NCBI RefSeq assembly: GCF_006874705.1
Contig: NZ_CP035382.1
Span: 4,340,001 to 4,404,000, forward strand
Length of the DNA: 64,000 nt
Source of the DNA: Leclercia adecarboxylata
GTDB taxonomy: Bacteria; Pseudomonadota; Gammaproteobacteria; Enterobacterales; Enterobacteriaceae
Reading direction: 5' to 3'
Shown here: in pieces, positions 18,798-28,263 of the stretch
How positions within the stretch are numbered: the first letter of the stretch is position 1
Layout: each line of letters opens with the position of its first letter
The notes under the pieces: generated by a model
Database searches by the model: none
Told to the model about the DNA's origin: nothing
What the model saw: the letters and a program-made list of their open reading frames with translations, nothing else
Program-made: the position numbers and the translations under genes

Positions 18798-21430
18798 GGT
18801 TGTTCCTTACATTCCTTGCCTGTCGGGCAGCGGTTATCCGGTAATGCTGCGTGTTGCTCCAGCCAGGTCTGCAGATTGTCGCCAAAACGCAGGCTGCGCC
18901 AGAGGGTAAACAGGTTCTCCTGATGGGTGTAGTTGAGGTTGACGGCTTGCGTCTGGCCCCCGGAGCGGCTGGCGCCACGGAGGGTCGACGCCAGGGTTAA
19001 TTCACCCAGGTTATCTACATTGAGTTTTGTCCACGACTGCGAAATTTCCATATAGCGAAGCCAGTTAATCGCCCCCGCCGCCCCATTGTCTTTGACCAGA
19101 GCATCGGCGGTGTCTTTATCAAGACGCAGGGTCATCGGGCCTGAATTGGTCAGCCAGCCATCTTTGATGATCCACCTGTCGTTGTCCAGCCAGAACGGCA
19201 GCGCCCCGCTGAACGGCCCGGACATCGCAAACTGTTTCGGGTTAACGGCGCTAATCAGCTCGCTGGAGGAGATATTATTCACCCGCAACAGGGCCGCGTC
19301 GTGCTGCGGCATCCGCAGCTGCTGCATAGTCACTTTGCCGCCCAGCAGATCCACGCTCACGTCAGTCAACAGCAGCGGATTTGCCTCGCTCCAGGGGTAG
19401 TCTCCCTGCAGATCGGCGGTGATGTTGCGGGCCGTGACCTGATTGATCACTTCGCCAATGCGCAGCGTCACCGGGCCATGAGTACCCAGCGACCAGGTGC
19501 CCTGACTGAAGCGGAACGGCAGGACAAAATCGACGCCATTCACCTTGTTATCCGGCATCCAGACGCTGCCGCTTTTCACTACCCCGTGGCCGCCGGCCTC
19601 AAAGCCCTGATCGGCCGCAGCGGAGAACGCCACCTGGGCATACAGCTCCCCTTCGCGCAGGGTCATTTTCCAGTCCGGCGGGACCAGCGGCTGGAAGACG
19701 GTCAGGGACTGCTTCGGCCACCAGGCCTGGCCACGCAGACGCTCCCCGTCCCAGCGCCCGTTCAGCTGTACCGGGCCGATCGCTTCGGCGTTGAGGGTGC
19801 CTTTGAACTGGAACAGGGTCGGGTCGCTGCCATCGACGCTGAATTTGACCGTCGACGGCGGTAGCACGCTGCCGCCGGTGAAGGTGGTTTCCCCGGCCTC
19901 AAAGGCTAACGCACCGCTGAAGTGCGGCCGGGCGGGATCGCGCTGCCAGCGGATCGGACTCTCCAGCACCATGCGCGGCGCGCTGGCATGCATGGAGCCG
20001 TACTTCAGCTGGTCGAACCCGGTTGAGAGTTCCCGCAGTTCAATCATGCTGTCGCGCCACTCGCCTCTGCCCGCCACGTCCCAGCGGGCCTGCATCGGGG
20101 TAAAGTTGCCCTCGCCCCAGTAGCGCCACTGCCACAGGCCGCGATCCGGCAGGAAGTCATTCGCCCGGCCATCCAGGTGCAGGGTGAAATCCCCCATCTC
20201 CTGCTCGTGGGCGCGTAAAATGGCCTGCAGGCGACCGTCTATGCCGTTGCGGGTCAGCACCACGCCGGCCAGCGGCCAGCGTACTTCGTCGATATTGAGG
20301 GAGTCGATGATCCTGCCGCGGGAGCGCAGCAGCGCCCCCGGCGCAAACGCCAGACGGGGCTCGGCCAGGCTGCCGCTCAGCATGGCGGGCAGCATGGCAT
20401 ACAGAATGAGGTCATTTTGTTTAGCCACGCCGGTGAGCTGTAGCGGCATGGCACTGTTGTCGACGCTCAGCTTGCCGGGACCAAAGGTGAGAACCGCGTT
20501 GCCTTTCCCGGCATCGCCCTGGGTCAGAACGTTCATCCGCCCGCTGATCACCGCCTTCTCCGTGCCCTGCTGCCAGTTATCGATTTTAAGCCCCAGGCGA
20601 CCGCTCAGAGGTATTCCGGCTTGATCCCAGCGCCAGCGCCCGTCGCTGATGGTCAGCTGTTCGGGAGTGATCTGCCAGGGGAGATCCAGCAGCGGCTCGC
20701 CGCTCTCCCGCTCAACCAACACCAGCTGGCCCTGATTGTCCTGCCATGCCAGATCGGCATCCACCAGCGACGGGAGCTGCGGCACCGAGAAGGTCGCCGC
20801 CGCATGTCCCTGCACCGGCAGGCCGTCCGGCACCAGCGGCAGGGTAAATTCCCCCACCAGGGTCACCGGCTGCGGATTATCGGGCAAATTGAGCGTGACG
20901 TCGCTGACGGTCAGGGAACGTCCACGGAGAGTGCCACGCAGGCTAAACCGATCCCCGTGGTAAGTAATATCCTGTCGCGACGGGGTCAACGAGGCGGTTA
21001 ATTTCCCCTGCCATTGTTGCCAGGGAGAGAGCGTAAGACGATCGATATTCAGCCAGGTATTCGGCAGTAGCGACTGCCATTCGGCCAGGGTTCGCGGTGC
21101 GGCGGGTGCAGGCTCGCTGGCGGGGATTTTGCTCAGGCAGGCGCTGTTGAGATCCAGCCCGGCGATGTCGATTTTCCAGCGGCTCGGGTGGCTGAGCGTA
21201 GCGTCTTCGACACGGGCGATTTCGCAGTCGTCAACCAGATAGCGCAGATCGGCAATCACCAGCGCGTTGCGGGTCAGGCGCGGGCTTTTTTCAAAGGCTA
21301 TCCGGGTACCGGCGGGCAGCCAGATGCCGGCAAGCGTAGGTAGCCACTGCGCAAGGGTTAGCAGCAGCGTCAGCGGCAAGAGAACGATCAGCAGCAGTAG
21401 CGCGATTGCGGCTTTATATTTACCCCTCAT
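18794..21430 (-). CDS. ydbH: AsmA/TamB-like intermembrane lipid transport protein YdbH
   Basis: This 878-residue protein has an N-terminal inner-membrane anchor (AIALLLLIVLLPLTLLLTLA) and a long repetitive beta-sheet periplasmic body typical of the TamB/YhdP/YdbH group. These proteins carry phospholipid between membranes and are partly redundant. YdbH works with the lipoprotein YnbE encoded immediately downstream. Two candidate tiny genes and ldhA lie upstream. Confidence 0.94.
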   Translation of the reverse strand: MRGKYKAAIALLLLIVLLPLTLLLTLAQWLPTLAGIWLPAGTRIAFEKSPRLTRNALVIADLRYLVDDCEIARVEDATLSHPSRWKIDIAGLDLNSACLSKIPASEPAPAAPRTLAEWQSLLPNTWLNIDRLTLSPWQQWQGKLTASLTPSRQDITYHGDRFSLRGTLRGRSLTVSDVTLNLPDNPQPVTLVGEFTLPLVPDGLPVQGHAAATFSVPQLPSLVDADLAWQDNQGQLVLVERESGEPLLDLPWQITPEQLTISDGRWRWDQAGIPLSGRLGLKIDNWQQGTEKAVISGRMNVLTQGDAGKGNAVLTFGPGKLSVDNSAMPLQLTGVAKQNDLILYAMLPAMLSGSLAEPRLAFAPGALLRSRGRIIDSLNIDEVRWPLAGVVLTRNGIDGRLQAILRAHEQEMGDFTLHLDGRANDFLPDRGLWQWRYWGEGNFTPMQARWDVAGRGEWRDSMIELRELSTGFDQLKYGSMHASAPRMVLESPIRWQRDPARPHFSGALAFEAGETTFTGGSVLPPSTVKFSVDGSDPTLFQFKGTLNAEAIGPVQLNGRWDGERLRGQAWWPKQSLTVFQPLVPPDWKMTLREGELYAQVAFSAAADQGFEAGGHGVVKSGSVWMPDNKVNGVDFVLPFRFSQGTWSLGTHGPVTLRIGEVINQVTARNITADLQGDYPWSEANPLLLTDVSVDLLGGKVTMQQLRMPQHDAALLRVNNISSSELISAVNPKQFAMSGPFSGALPFWLDNDRWIIKDGWLTNSGPMTLRLDKDTADALVKDNGAAGAINWLRYMEISQSWTKLNVDNLGELTLASTLRGASRSGGQTQAVNLNYTHQENLFTLWRSLRFGDNLQTWLEQHAALPDNRCPTGKECKEQP

Positions 21431-21585
21431 GGGCAGTTAATATCCTGATTTAGCAAAAAAATTAGCCGACAGTATCGAATATTGTGGCATGTTTCGTCAG
21501 GCAGGTGAAGCGAAGGCCTGTTTAAGGATAGATGTGATAACCCTGAATGTGAGCGTTTTTACGCTTCGCGCAAACCCGTTCAGGA

Positions 21586-21610
21586 AAATAAAAAACCGCC
21601 CGGAGGCGGT
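21586..21610 (-). terminator. Rho-independent terminator of a small minus-strand gene
   Basis: Stem ACCGCC/GGCGGT is followed on the minus strand by TTTTTTATTTT. It lies 22 bases after the stop of the 57-codon frame at 21632, showing that frame ends a transcription unit of its own, separate from ydbH. Confidence 0.85.
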
Positions 21611-21631
21611 TTAGAAAAGCGGTGTATGAAG

Positions 21632-21805
21632 CTATCTTCTGATCACATCCGGGTCATCAGGATCCAGCGGGTCATTGACGTCAGGTATGTCATCACCCGT
21701 CAGGGGATCATCTTCATCTTCGTCTTCATCAAACAGCGGATCGCTTCCGCCGGGAAGCGGTTCATCATCAGGAACAGGATCAATATAATCTGGACGATCA
21801 GCCAT
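21632..21805 (-). CDS. Small acidic protein, 57 residues, unknown function
   Basis: The frame starts with ATG at 21805, preceded by a near-perfect ribosome site (ACGGAGG, 5 bases before the ATG), and ends just before a rho-independent terminator. The product begins MADRPDYIDPVPDDEPLPGG and continues as an Asp/Pro-rich, strongly acidic, low-complexity chain with a central EDEDEDD run, ending in IRR. No signal peptide or membrane segment is seen, and it is probably disordered. I do not recognise the family. The ribosome site, terminator and clean coding length make it a likely real gene. Confidence 0.7.
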   Translation of the reverse strand: MADRPDYIDPVPDDEPLPGGSDPLFDEDEDEDDPLTGDDIPDVNDPLDPDDPDVIRR

Positions 21806-21835
21806 AAAGCCTCCGTCAAACTGTGCTATGAAAGG

Positions 21836-21934
21836 TTATTTCGATTTACCCGGTTTCTGTTTGCTCTTTTCGTCTTGATTCTTTTGCGGCTGCTTAGGTT
21901 GTTCTTTAGAAACATGTTGTACGGTGGATTTCAT
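21836..21934 (-). CDS. Small basic protein, 32 residues, unknown function
   Basis: An ATG at 21934 follows TGGAG at a good distance. The product is Lys/Gln-rich (SKEQPKQPQKNQDEKSKQ) with no hydrophobic stretch. It lies 30 bases upstream of the 57-residue acidic frame in the same direction, so the two could be co-transcribed and end at the terminator at 21586-21610. The opposite charges of the two products are notable but prove nothing. I do not recognise it. Confidence 0.5.
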   Translation of the reverse strand: MKSTVQHVSKEQPKQPQKNQDEKSKQKPGKSK

Positions 21935-22263
21935 TTTGAAACTCCAGTTGTAGATGCAGCAAGTCGCCACCCTAAAACTATAAGGTACGCTTATATTTAT
22001 ATCGAGCGCGACGGCAGACAATTAGATTTAACCATCTGTTTTTAATTGCTTTATCGAGAGAAAAAGAGAATTCACCTCCCCCATCACGGGTTGTCGCGGG
22101 ATGGCGCTGCACAAAAAAGCGGTTCAGTTTGAAGATCATAGGGTTATTGTGCAGAGATGTTGTAAAATCTTTATCAGAACTTATTGAATTCAATAATATT
22201 TTAAAATTTGTATGATTATTTTAATCATGCTAACGTAGTTCCAAAATCACTGGAGAAAGTCTT

Positions 22264-23253
22264 ATGAAACTCGCGGTATATAGCACAAAGCAGTACGACA
22301 AAAAGTATCTGCAACATGTTAACGAGGGATATGGATTCGAACTTGAATTTTTCGACTTTCTGCTTAACGAAAAGACGGCCAAAACCGCGCACGGCTGCGA
22401 TGCGGTCTGTATTTTCGTTAACGACGATGGCAGTCGTCCAGTGCTGGAGGAGTTAAAAAAACAGGGCGTGAAGTACATCGCTCTCCGCTGCGCAGGCTTC
22501 AACAATGTCGATCTTGAGGCGGCCAAAGAGCTGGGCCTTCAGGTCGTGCGCGTCCCGGCCTACTCCCCGGAAGCGGTGGCTGAACATGCCATTGGTCTGA
22601 TGATGTCGTTGAACCGACGTATTCACCGCGCTTATCAACGTACCCGTGATGCCAACTTCTCGCTGGAAGGGCTGACCGGTTTCACCATGTACGGCAAAAC
22701 TGCCGGGGTGATCGGCACCGGTAAGATCGGCGTCGCGGCGCTGCGGATCCTGAAAGGCTTCGGTATGCGCCTGCTGGCGTTCGATCCGTATCCGAGCGCC
22801 GCCGCGCTGGAGCTCGGCGTGGAGTATGTCGATCTGTCGACCCTGTATGCGGAGTCAGACGTCATCTCCCTGCACTGCCCGCTGACCGCAGACAATTACC
22901 ATCTGCTGAACCAGAGCGCGTTCGACCAGATGAAAGATGGCGTGATGATTGTTAACACCAGCCGCGGTGGCCTGGTGGATTCTCAGGCCGCCATTGAGGC
23001 GCTGAAAACGCAGAAAATTGGTGCGCTGGGGATGGACGTGTACGAAAACGAACGCGATCTGTTCTTTGAAGACAAGTCTAACGACGTGATCCAGGATGAC
23101 GTGTTCCGCCGTCTTTCCGCCTGCCACAACGTGCTGTTTACCGGTCATCAGGCGTTTTTAACCGCCGAGGCGCTGATCAGTATTTCAGAGACCACGTTGG
23201 GTAACCTGAGCCAGCTTGAGAAAGGCGAAGCGAGTCCGAACGCGCTGTTCTGA
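22264..23253 (+). CDS. ldhA: NAD-dependent D-lactate dehydrogenase (fermentative)
   Basis: This 329-residue enzyme reduces pyruvate to D-lactate during fermentation. The Rossmann motif GVIGTGKIGVA lies near residue 145. The substrate arginine is R234 in NTSRGG and the catalytic histidine is H295 in TGHQAF. Length and sequence match E. coli LdhA. CTGGAGAAAG precedes the ATG. The roughly 330 bases upstream carry two tiny minus-strand genes and an AT-rich promoter region. Confidence 0.97.
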   Translation: MKLAVYSTKQYDKKYLQHVNEGYGFELEFFDFLLNEKTAKTAHGCDAVCIFVNDDGSRPVLEELKKQGVKYIALRCAGFNNVDLEAAKELGLQVVRVPAYSPEAVAEHAIGLMMSLNRRIHRAYQRTRDANFSLEGLTGFTMYGKTAGVIGTGKIGVAALRILKGFGMRLLAFDPYPSAAALELGVEYVDLSTLYAESDVISLHCPLTADNYHLLNQSAFDQMKDGVMIVNTSRGGLVDSQAAIEALKTQKIGALGMDVYENERDLFFEDKSNDVIQDDVFRRLSACHNVLFTGHQAFLTAEALISISETTLGNLSQLEKGEASPNALF

Positions 23254-23261
23254 GTGAACAT

Positions 23262-23285
23262 CCCCCTCTCCCTTCGGGGAGAGGA
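23262..23285 (+). terminator. Hairpin after ldhA
   Basis: CCCTCTCCC and GGGAGAGG pair around TTCG shortly after the ldhA stop. No T-run follows, so it may be a weak terminator or an mRNA 3' end stabiliser. Confidence 0.5.
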
Positions 23286-23388
23286 AACACCTTCCCGCCC
23301 TGTTTTCAGATTATCCCGCAAGACAATTCCCGCCAGCGCAATAGACTATGCATTAGCTATTTATGAAGTGAATATATTGAGAATAACC

Positions 23389-23802
23389 ATGAAAACGCTC
23401 GTCGCGGTAACGATCCTCAGCATGGCGCTGGCAGGCTGTGTCAATCCAGGGAAAGCCTCTGTTCAGGAAGAACAGCTTCAGCAGCACCGCTTTGTGCTGC
23501 AAAGTATTAACGGCACCGCCATCAACCCGGCCAATACACTGCCGGAGATCGCCTTTGGTGAAGACCTGGCGGTGTCAGGCGTGATGTGTAACCGCTTCAA
23601 CGGCCAGGGCAAGCTGTCTGACGGCGAGCTCAAGGTCAAAGCACTCGCCATGACGCGTAAGCTCTGTACCGAGCCGCAGCTCAATGACCTGGATCACGCC
23701 ATCGGCACCATGCTGCGCAACGGCACCCAGGTCGATCTGACGGAAGACGTGTTAACCCTGGCGACGGCTGAGACGACGCTGGTCTTTAAACGCGCAGAGT
23801 AA
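23389..23802 (+). CDS. hslJ: Heat-shock lipoprotein HslJ (META domain)
   Basis: This 137-residue outer-membrane lipoprotein has lipobox LAGC, acylated near residue 17. The META-domain body contains the segment SGVMCNRFNG. In E. coli HslJ is heat-inducible and affects novobiocin resistance; its biochemical role is unclear. The ATG at 23389 starts directly at a lipoprotein signal sequence; the 45 residues upstream in frame are noise. The stop abuts the ydbJ stop on the opposite strand. Confidence 0.94.
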   Translation: MKTLVAVTILSMALAGCVNPGKASVQEEQLQQHRFVLQSINGTAINPANTLPEIAFGEDLAVSGVMCNRFNGQGKLSDGELKVKALAMTRKLCTEPQLNDLDHAIGTMLRNGTQVDLTEDVLTLATAETTLVFKRAE

Positions 23803-24069
23803 TCAGTACGCGCCGCAGGATCCGACGGCAAGCGACTGTTCACTGCAGCGTTTGCCGTTCGGCAGCGCGCACATGCCGATGGCCGAGCCATCCAGCTGAC
23901 GCGCAACGGACAGCGACCCGCCAATCATGGCGCAGTTTGCCTGACCGGAACTGGACATCGCCGCCCTCATCCCCGGCGCGACGTGCGCGGCGGTAGCCTG
24001 CTGTACAGGTTCATTGCTACAGGCCGACAGTAACAAAGCGGCACACCCAACCCAAAATGCTGCGCGCAT
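23803..24069 (-). CDS. ydbJ: DUF333 lipoprotein YdbJ
   Basis: This 88-residue putative lipoprotein has lipobox LLSAC. A small Cys-rich DUF333 body follows (NCAMIGGSLSVARQLDGSAIGMCALPNGKRC). The start at 24069 follows GGGGAGAG by 3 bases and gives the E. coli length. Its function is unknown. It is convergent with hslJ and divergent from nifJ. Confidence 0.9.
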   Translation of the reverse strand: MRAAFWVGCAALLLSACSNEPVQQATAAHVAPGMRAAMSSSGQANCAMIGGSLSVARQLDGSAIGMCALPNGKRCSEQSLAVGSCGAY

Positions 24070-24336
24070 AATCTCTCCCCATATTGAATTGCAAAACCTA
24101 TGCATAATAGGCACCCCACGGCCTGCCGTCGAGAGCCGAAGCGCGGTTTTCTGCGCTGTCAAAACAATTGCAGACTATTTTCAGGCAAAAGTTTGATCAA
24201 ACCATTGATGGCACTAATAAGCAGGACACAAAAGCGAAAATCGTTTCAGCGGCCCTTTGCTAAAATAAAAAGATAACTACAGGACTTGTCGATGTGTCAC
24301 GGGTCTCTCTTTCTTTGCGCAATGTAAGGGTGTCAT

Positions 24337-27300
24337 ATGCAAACTATTGACGGGAATGGCGCAGTCGCGTCCGTCGCGTTTCGCACCAGTGAAGTGATCG
24401 CCATCTATCCCATTACACCCAGCTCGACGATGGCTGAACAGGCCGATGCCTGGGCCGGTAACGGGCTGAAAAACGTCTGGGGTGATGTTCCTCGCGTGGT
24501 CGAAATGCAGTCCGAAGCCGGGGCGATTGCTACCGTCCACGGCGCGCTGCAGACCGGGGCGTTGTCCACCTCCTTTACCTCGTCGCAGGGGCTGCTGCTG
24601 ATGATCCCGACGCTGTATAAGCTGGCGGGCCAACTTACCCCCTTCGTGCTGCACGTCGCGGCGCGCACCATCGCCACCCACGCCCTGTCGATTTTTGGCG
24701 ATCACTCTGACGTGATGGCCGTGCGCCAGACCGGCTGCGCCCTGCTCTGCTCCGGCAGCGTGCAGGAGGCACAGGATTTTGCCCTGATCTCCCACATGGC
24801 GACGCTGAAAAGCCGGGTGCCGTTTATCCACTTCTTCGACGGTTTCCGCACCTCGCACGAAATTAACAAGATTGTGCCGATTTCCGACGACACCATCCGT
24901 AACCTGCTCCCGCAGGCGGAGATCGACGCCCACCGCGCCCGCGCGCTGAACCCGGAACATCCGGTGATCCGCGGCACCTCCGCCAACCCGGATACCTATT
25001 TCCAGTCCCGGGAGGCCACTAATCCGTGGTACAACGCGGTCTATGACCACGTGGAGCAGGCGATGGCCGATTTTGCCGCCGCCACCGGACGCGAGTACAA
25101 ACCGTTCGAGTATTACGGCCATCCGCAGGCGGAGCGCGTGATTGTGATCATGGGTTCCGCCATCGGCACCTGTGAAGAGGTGGTGGATGAGCTGCTGAGC
25201 CGGGGCGAGAAAGTGGGCGTGCTGAAAGTGCGCCTGTATCGCCCGTTCTCCGCGAAACACCTGCTGGCGGTATTGCCGGAGAGTGTGCGGTCGGTGGCGG
25301 TGCTGGATCGTACTAAAGAGCCTGGCGCCCAGGCCGAACCGCTCTATCTGGACGTGATGACCGCTCTGGCCGAGGCCTTTAACGGCGGCGAGCGCGAAAC
25401 GCTGCCGCGGGTGATTGGCGGACGCTATGGCCTCTCGTCAAAAGAGTTTGGCCCCGAGTGCGTGCTGGCCATCTTTAACGAGCTGAGCGCCGCGAAGCCG
25501 AAGCCGCGCTTTACCGTCGGCATCTATGACGACGTGACCAACCTTTCCCTGTCGCTGCCGGAAAACACCCTGCCCTCCACCGCCAAACTCGAAGCGCTGT
25601 TTTACGGTCTGGGCAGCGATGGCAGCGTATCGGCCACCAAGAACAACATCAAAATTATCGGTAACTCCACGCCGTGGTATGCCCAGGGCTATTTCGTCTA
25701 TGACTCGAAAAAGGCCGGTGGCCTGACGGTTTCCCATCTGCGCGTCAGCGAGCAGCCGATCCGCTCGGCGTATCTGGTGTCGCAGGCCGATTTCGTGGGC
25801 TGCCACCAGCTGCAGTTTATCGACAAATACCAGATGGCCGAACGCCTGAAGCCGGGCGGGATTTTCCTGCTCAATACTCCGTACAGCGCCGATGAGGTCT
25901 GGGGGCGTCTGCCCCAGGAAGTGCAGGCGGTACTGAACCAGAAAAAAGCGAAGTTCTATATCGTTAACGCGGCAAAAATCGCCCGTGAATGCGGCCTGGC
26001 GGCACGTATCAATACCGTCATGCAGATGGCGTTTTTCCACCTGACGCAGATCCTGCCGGGCGACAGCGCCCTGATGGAGCTGCAGGGCGCGATCGCCAAA
26101 AGCTACAGCAGCAAAGGCCAGGAGCTGGTGGAACGCAACTGGCAGGCCCTGGCGCTGGCCCGGGAGTCCCTTGCCGAAGTGCCGCTGCAGCCGGTGAATG
26201 CCCACAGCCCGAACCGCCCGCCGGTGGTCTCCGATGCCGCCCCGGACTTTGTCAAAACCGTTACCGCCGCGATGCTGGCCGGTCTCGGCGATGCCCTGCC
26301 CGTCTCCGCCCTGCCGCCGGATGGCACCTGGCCGATGGGCACCACCCGCTGGGAAAAACGCAATATCGCCGAAGCGATCCCGATTTGGAAAGAGGAGCTG
26401 TGCACCCAGTGTAACCACTGCGTGGCGGCCTGCCCGCACTCTGCGATCCGCGCCAAAGTTGTCTCGCCTGAGGCGATGGAGAGCGCTCCGGCCAGCCTGC
26501 ACTCGCTGGATGTGAAATCTCGCGACATGCGGGGTCAGAAATATGTCCTGCAGGTAGCCCCGGAAGACTGCACAGGCTGTAACCTCTGCGTCGAGGTCTG
26601 CCCGGCGAAAGATCGCCAGAACCCGGAGATCAAGGCCATCAATATGATGTCGCGCCTTGAGCATGTGGAGGAAGAGAAAGTAAATTACGACTTCTTCCTC
26701 GACCTGCCGGAAATCGATCGCAACAGCCTTGAGCGCATCGATATTCGTACCTCGCAGCTGATCACCCCGCTGTTTGAATACTCGGGCGCCTGCTCAGGCT
26801 GCGGCGAAACGCCGTACATCAAGCTGCTGACCCAGCTTTATGGCGATCGGATGCTGATCGCCAACGCCACCGGCTGTTCATCCATCTACGGCGGCAACCT
26901 TCCGTCAACGCCCTACACCACCGACGCTAACGGCCGCGGCCCGGCGTGGGCGAACTCACTGTTCGAAGATAACGCTGAGTTTGGTCTGGGCTTCCGCTTA
27001 ACGGTGGATCAGCACCGGGTGCGCGTGATGCGCCTGCTGGAGCAGTTTGCCGATAAGATCCCGGCAGAGCTGAACAGCGCCCTGCACAGCGAGGCCACGC
27101 CGGACGTGCGTCGTCAGCAGGTGGCGGAGCTGCGTCAGCAGCTGGCGGGCGTTGAAGGGGCAGAACAGCTGTTAACCGATGCCGATGCGCTGGTCGAGAA
27201 ATCGATCTGGCTGATTGGCGGCGACGGCTGGGCGTATGACATCGGCTTTGGCGGGCTGGATCATGTCCTGAGCCTGACCGAGAACGTCAATATTCTGGTG

Positions 27301-27861
27301 CTGGATACTCAGTGTTACTCCAACACCGGTGGCCAGGCCTCGAAAGCGACCCCGCTGGGGGCGGTGACCAAGTTTGGCGAGCACGGCAAACGCAAGGCAC
27401 GCAAAGATTTGGGGGTCAGCATGATGATGTACGGTCATGTGTATGTGGCGCAAATCTCGCTGGGAGCACAGCTGAACCAGACGGTAAAAGCCATTCAGGA
27501 GGCGGAAGCTTATCCTGGTCCGTCGCTGATCATCGCCTACAGCCCTTGCGAGGAGCATGGCTACGACCTGGCATTAAGCCACGATCAGATGCGCCAGCTG
27601 ACGGCAACCGGCTTCTGGCCGCTGTACCGCTTCGACCCGCGTCGGGCCGATGAGGGCAAACTGCCGCTGGCGCTGGATTCCCGTCCACCGTCAGATGCGC
27701 TGGCAGAAACGCTGATGCAGGAGCAACGCTTCCGTCGCCTTAACGCCCAGCAGCCCGAAGTGGCAGAGCAGCTGTGGAAAGATGCTGCCGCTGATCTACA
27801 AAAACGCTACGACTTCCTGGCGCAGTTAGCCGGAAAAGCCGAGAAATCGGTAAGCGAATAA
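24337..27861 (+). CDS. nifJ: Pyruvate:flavodoxin/ferredoxin oxidoreductase NifJ (YdbK)
   Basis: This 1174-residue enzyme oxidatively decarboxylates pyruvate to acetyl-CoA and reduces flavodoxin or ferredoxin. The N-terminal domains carry YPITPSS and the core thiamine region. A ferredoxin-like domain has two 4Fe-4S motifs, CTQCNHCVAACP near residue 689 and CTGCNLCVEVCP near 745. The proximal-cluster motif CSGCGETPY lies near 820 and the thiamine-diphosphate motif GGDGWAYDIGFGG near 961. TAAGGGTG precedes the ATG. The palindrome GTTTGATCAAAC at 24191-24202 may be a regulator site. No other nif genes are near, so this is the housekeeping YdbK type. Confidence 0.95.
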   Translation: MQTIDGNGAVASVAFRTSEVIAIYPITPSSTMAEQADAWAGNGLKNVWGDVPRVVEMQSEAGAIATVHGALQTGALSTSFTSSQGLLLMIPTLYKLAGQLTPFVLHVAARTIATHALSIFGDHSDVMAVRQTGCALLCSGSVQEAQDFALISHMATLKSRVPFIHFFDGFRTSHEINKIVPISDDTIRNLLPQAEIDAHRARALNPEHPVIRGTSANPDTYFQSREATNPWYNAVYDHVEQAMADFAAATGREYKPFEYYGHPQAERVIVIMGSAIGTCEEVVDELLSRGEKVGVLKVRLYRPFSAKHLLAVLPESVRSVAVLDRTKEPGAQAEPLYLDVMTALAEAFNGGERETLPRVIGGRYGLSSKEFGPECVLAIFNELSAAKPKPRFTVGIYDDVTNLSLSLPENTLPSTAKLEALFYGLGSDGSVSATKNNIKIIGNSTPWYAQGYFVYDSKKAGGLTVSHLRVSEQPIRSAYLVSQADFVGCHQLQFIDKYQMAERLKPGGIFLLNTPYSADEVWGRLPQEVQAVLNQKKAKFYIVNAAKIARECGLAARINTVMQMAFFHLTQILPGDSALMELQGAIAKSYSSKGQELVERNWQALALARESLAEVPLQPVNAHSPNRPPVVSDAAPDFVKTVTAAMLAGLGDALPVSALPPDGTWPMGTTRWEKRNIAEAIPIWKEELCTQCNHCVAACPHSAIRAKVVSPEAMESAPASLHSLDVKSRDMRGQKYVLQVAPEDCTGCNLCVEVCPAKDRQNPEIKAINMMSRLEHVEEEKVNYDFFLDLPEIDRNSLERIDIRTSQLITPLFEYSGACSGCGETPYIKLLTQLYGDRMLIANATGCSSIYGGNLPSTPYTTDANGRGPAWANSLFEDNAEFGLGFRLTVDQHRVRVMRLLEQFADKIPAELNSALHSEATPDVRRQQVAELRQQLAGVEGAEQLLTDADALVEKSIWLIGGDGWAYDIGFGGLDHVLSLTENVNILVLDTQCYSNTGGQASKATPLGAVTKFGEHGKRKARKDLGVSMMMYGHVYVAQISLGAQLNQTVKAIQEAEAYPGPSLIIAYSPCEEHGYDLALSHDQMRQLTATGFWPLYRFDPRRADEGKLPLALDSRPPSDALAETLMQEQRFRRLNAQQPEVAEQLWKDAAADLQKRYDFLAQLAGKAEKSVSE

Positions 27862-27866
27862 CCTTT

Positions 27867-27890
27867 AAAGCCCGGCATGTCCGGGCTTTT
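27867..27890 (+). terminator. Rho-independent terminator after nifJ
   Basis: AAAGCCCGG/CCGGGCTTTT with loop CATGT begins 6 bases after the nifJ stop. Confidence 0.9.
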
Positions 27891-27899
27891 CTTTGGGCA

Positions 27900-28014
27900 T
27901 AAAAAAACCCGCCAGTCATGTACTGGCGGGCGATCCTGTTCACAAATAAATAATAGTTTATCTATTTAACGTGGATTCAATAAATAACGGATAAGAGGTT
28001 TTGAGACATATAAC
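27900..28014 (-). ncRNA. micC: MicC-like small RNA
   Basis: In E. coli the Hfq-dependent sRNA MicC lies between ydbK and ompN, transcribed away from ompN, and represses ompC. The same position here holds a minus-strand unit. It has a -10-like TAAACT (28027-28022), then GTTATATG, identical to the first eight bases of MicC. It ends in the hairpin CCCGCCAGT/ACTGGCGGG with seven T. The predicted length of about 115 bases is close to the 109 of MicC. Beyond GTTATATG the seed region differs from E. coli, so targets may differ. No protein frame fits it. Confidence 0.65.
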
Positions 28015-28263
28015 GCAGCCAAGTTTAGCGCGTCATCGCAATGAGAAATAATTTTTATTTTATATGGTTTTATTAAATACATTCACGAGAATTATCACTA
28101 TTTCTTCGGCAGCAAATGCTTGAGAATTTACTTACTTAGTAACAATTATGTTTTATCGCGGATAAGAGAGAGTGATTTAGCATGAGACCTCTTTCCAACA
28201 CAGAAAGTTCCATGGAAAGTTAAAAAATTATTAACTATAAAAACAGCATAAGGAATAGTCACA

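Noticed and set aside
24337..27861. Part of a nitrogen-fixation cluster
   Set aside because: No other nif genes are nearby and the context is that of ydbK in E. coli, which is a housekeeping locus.
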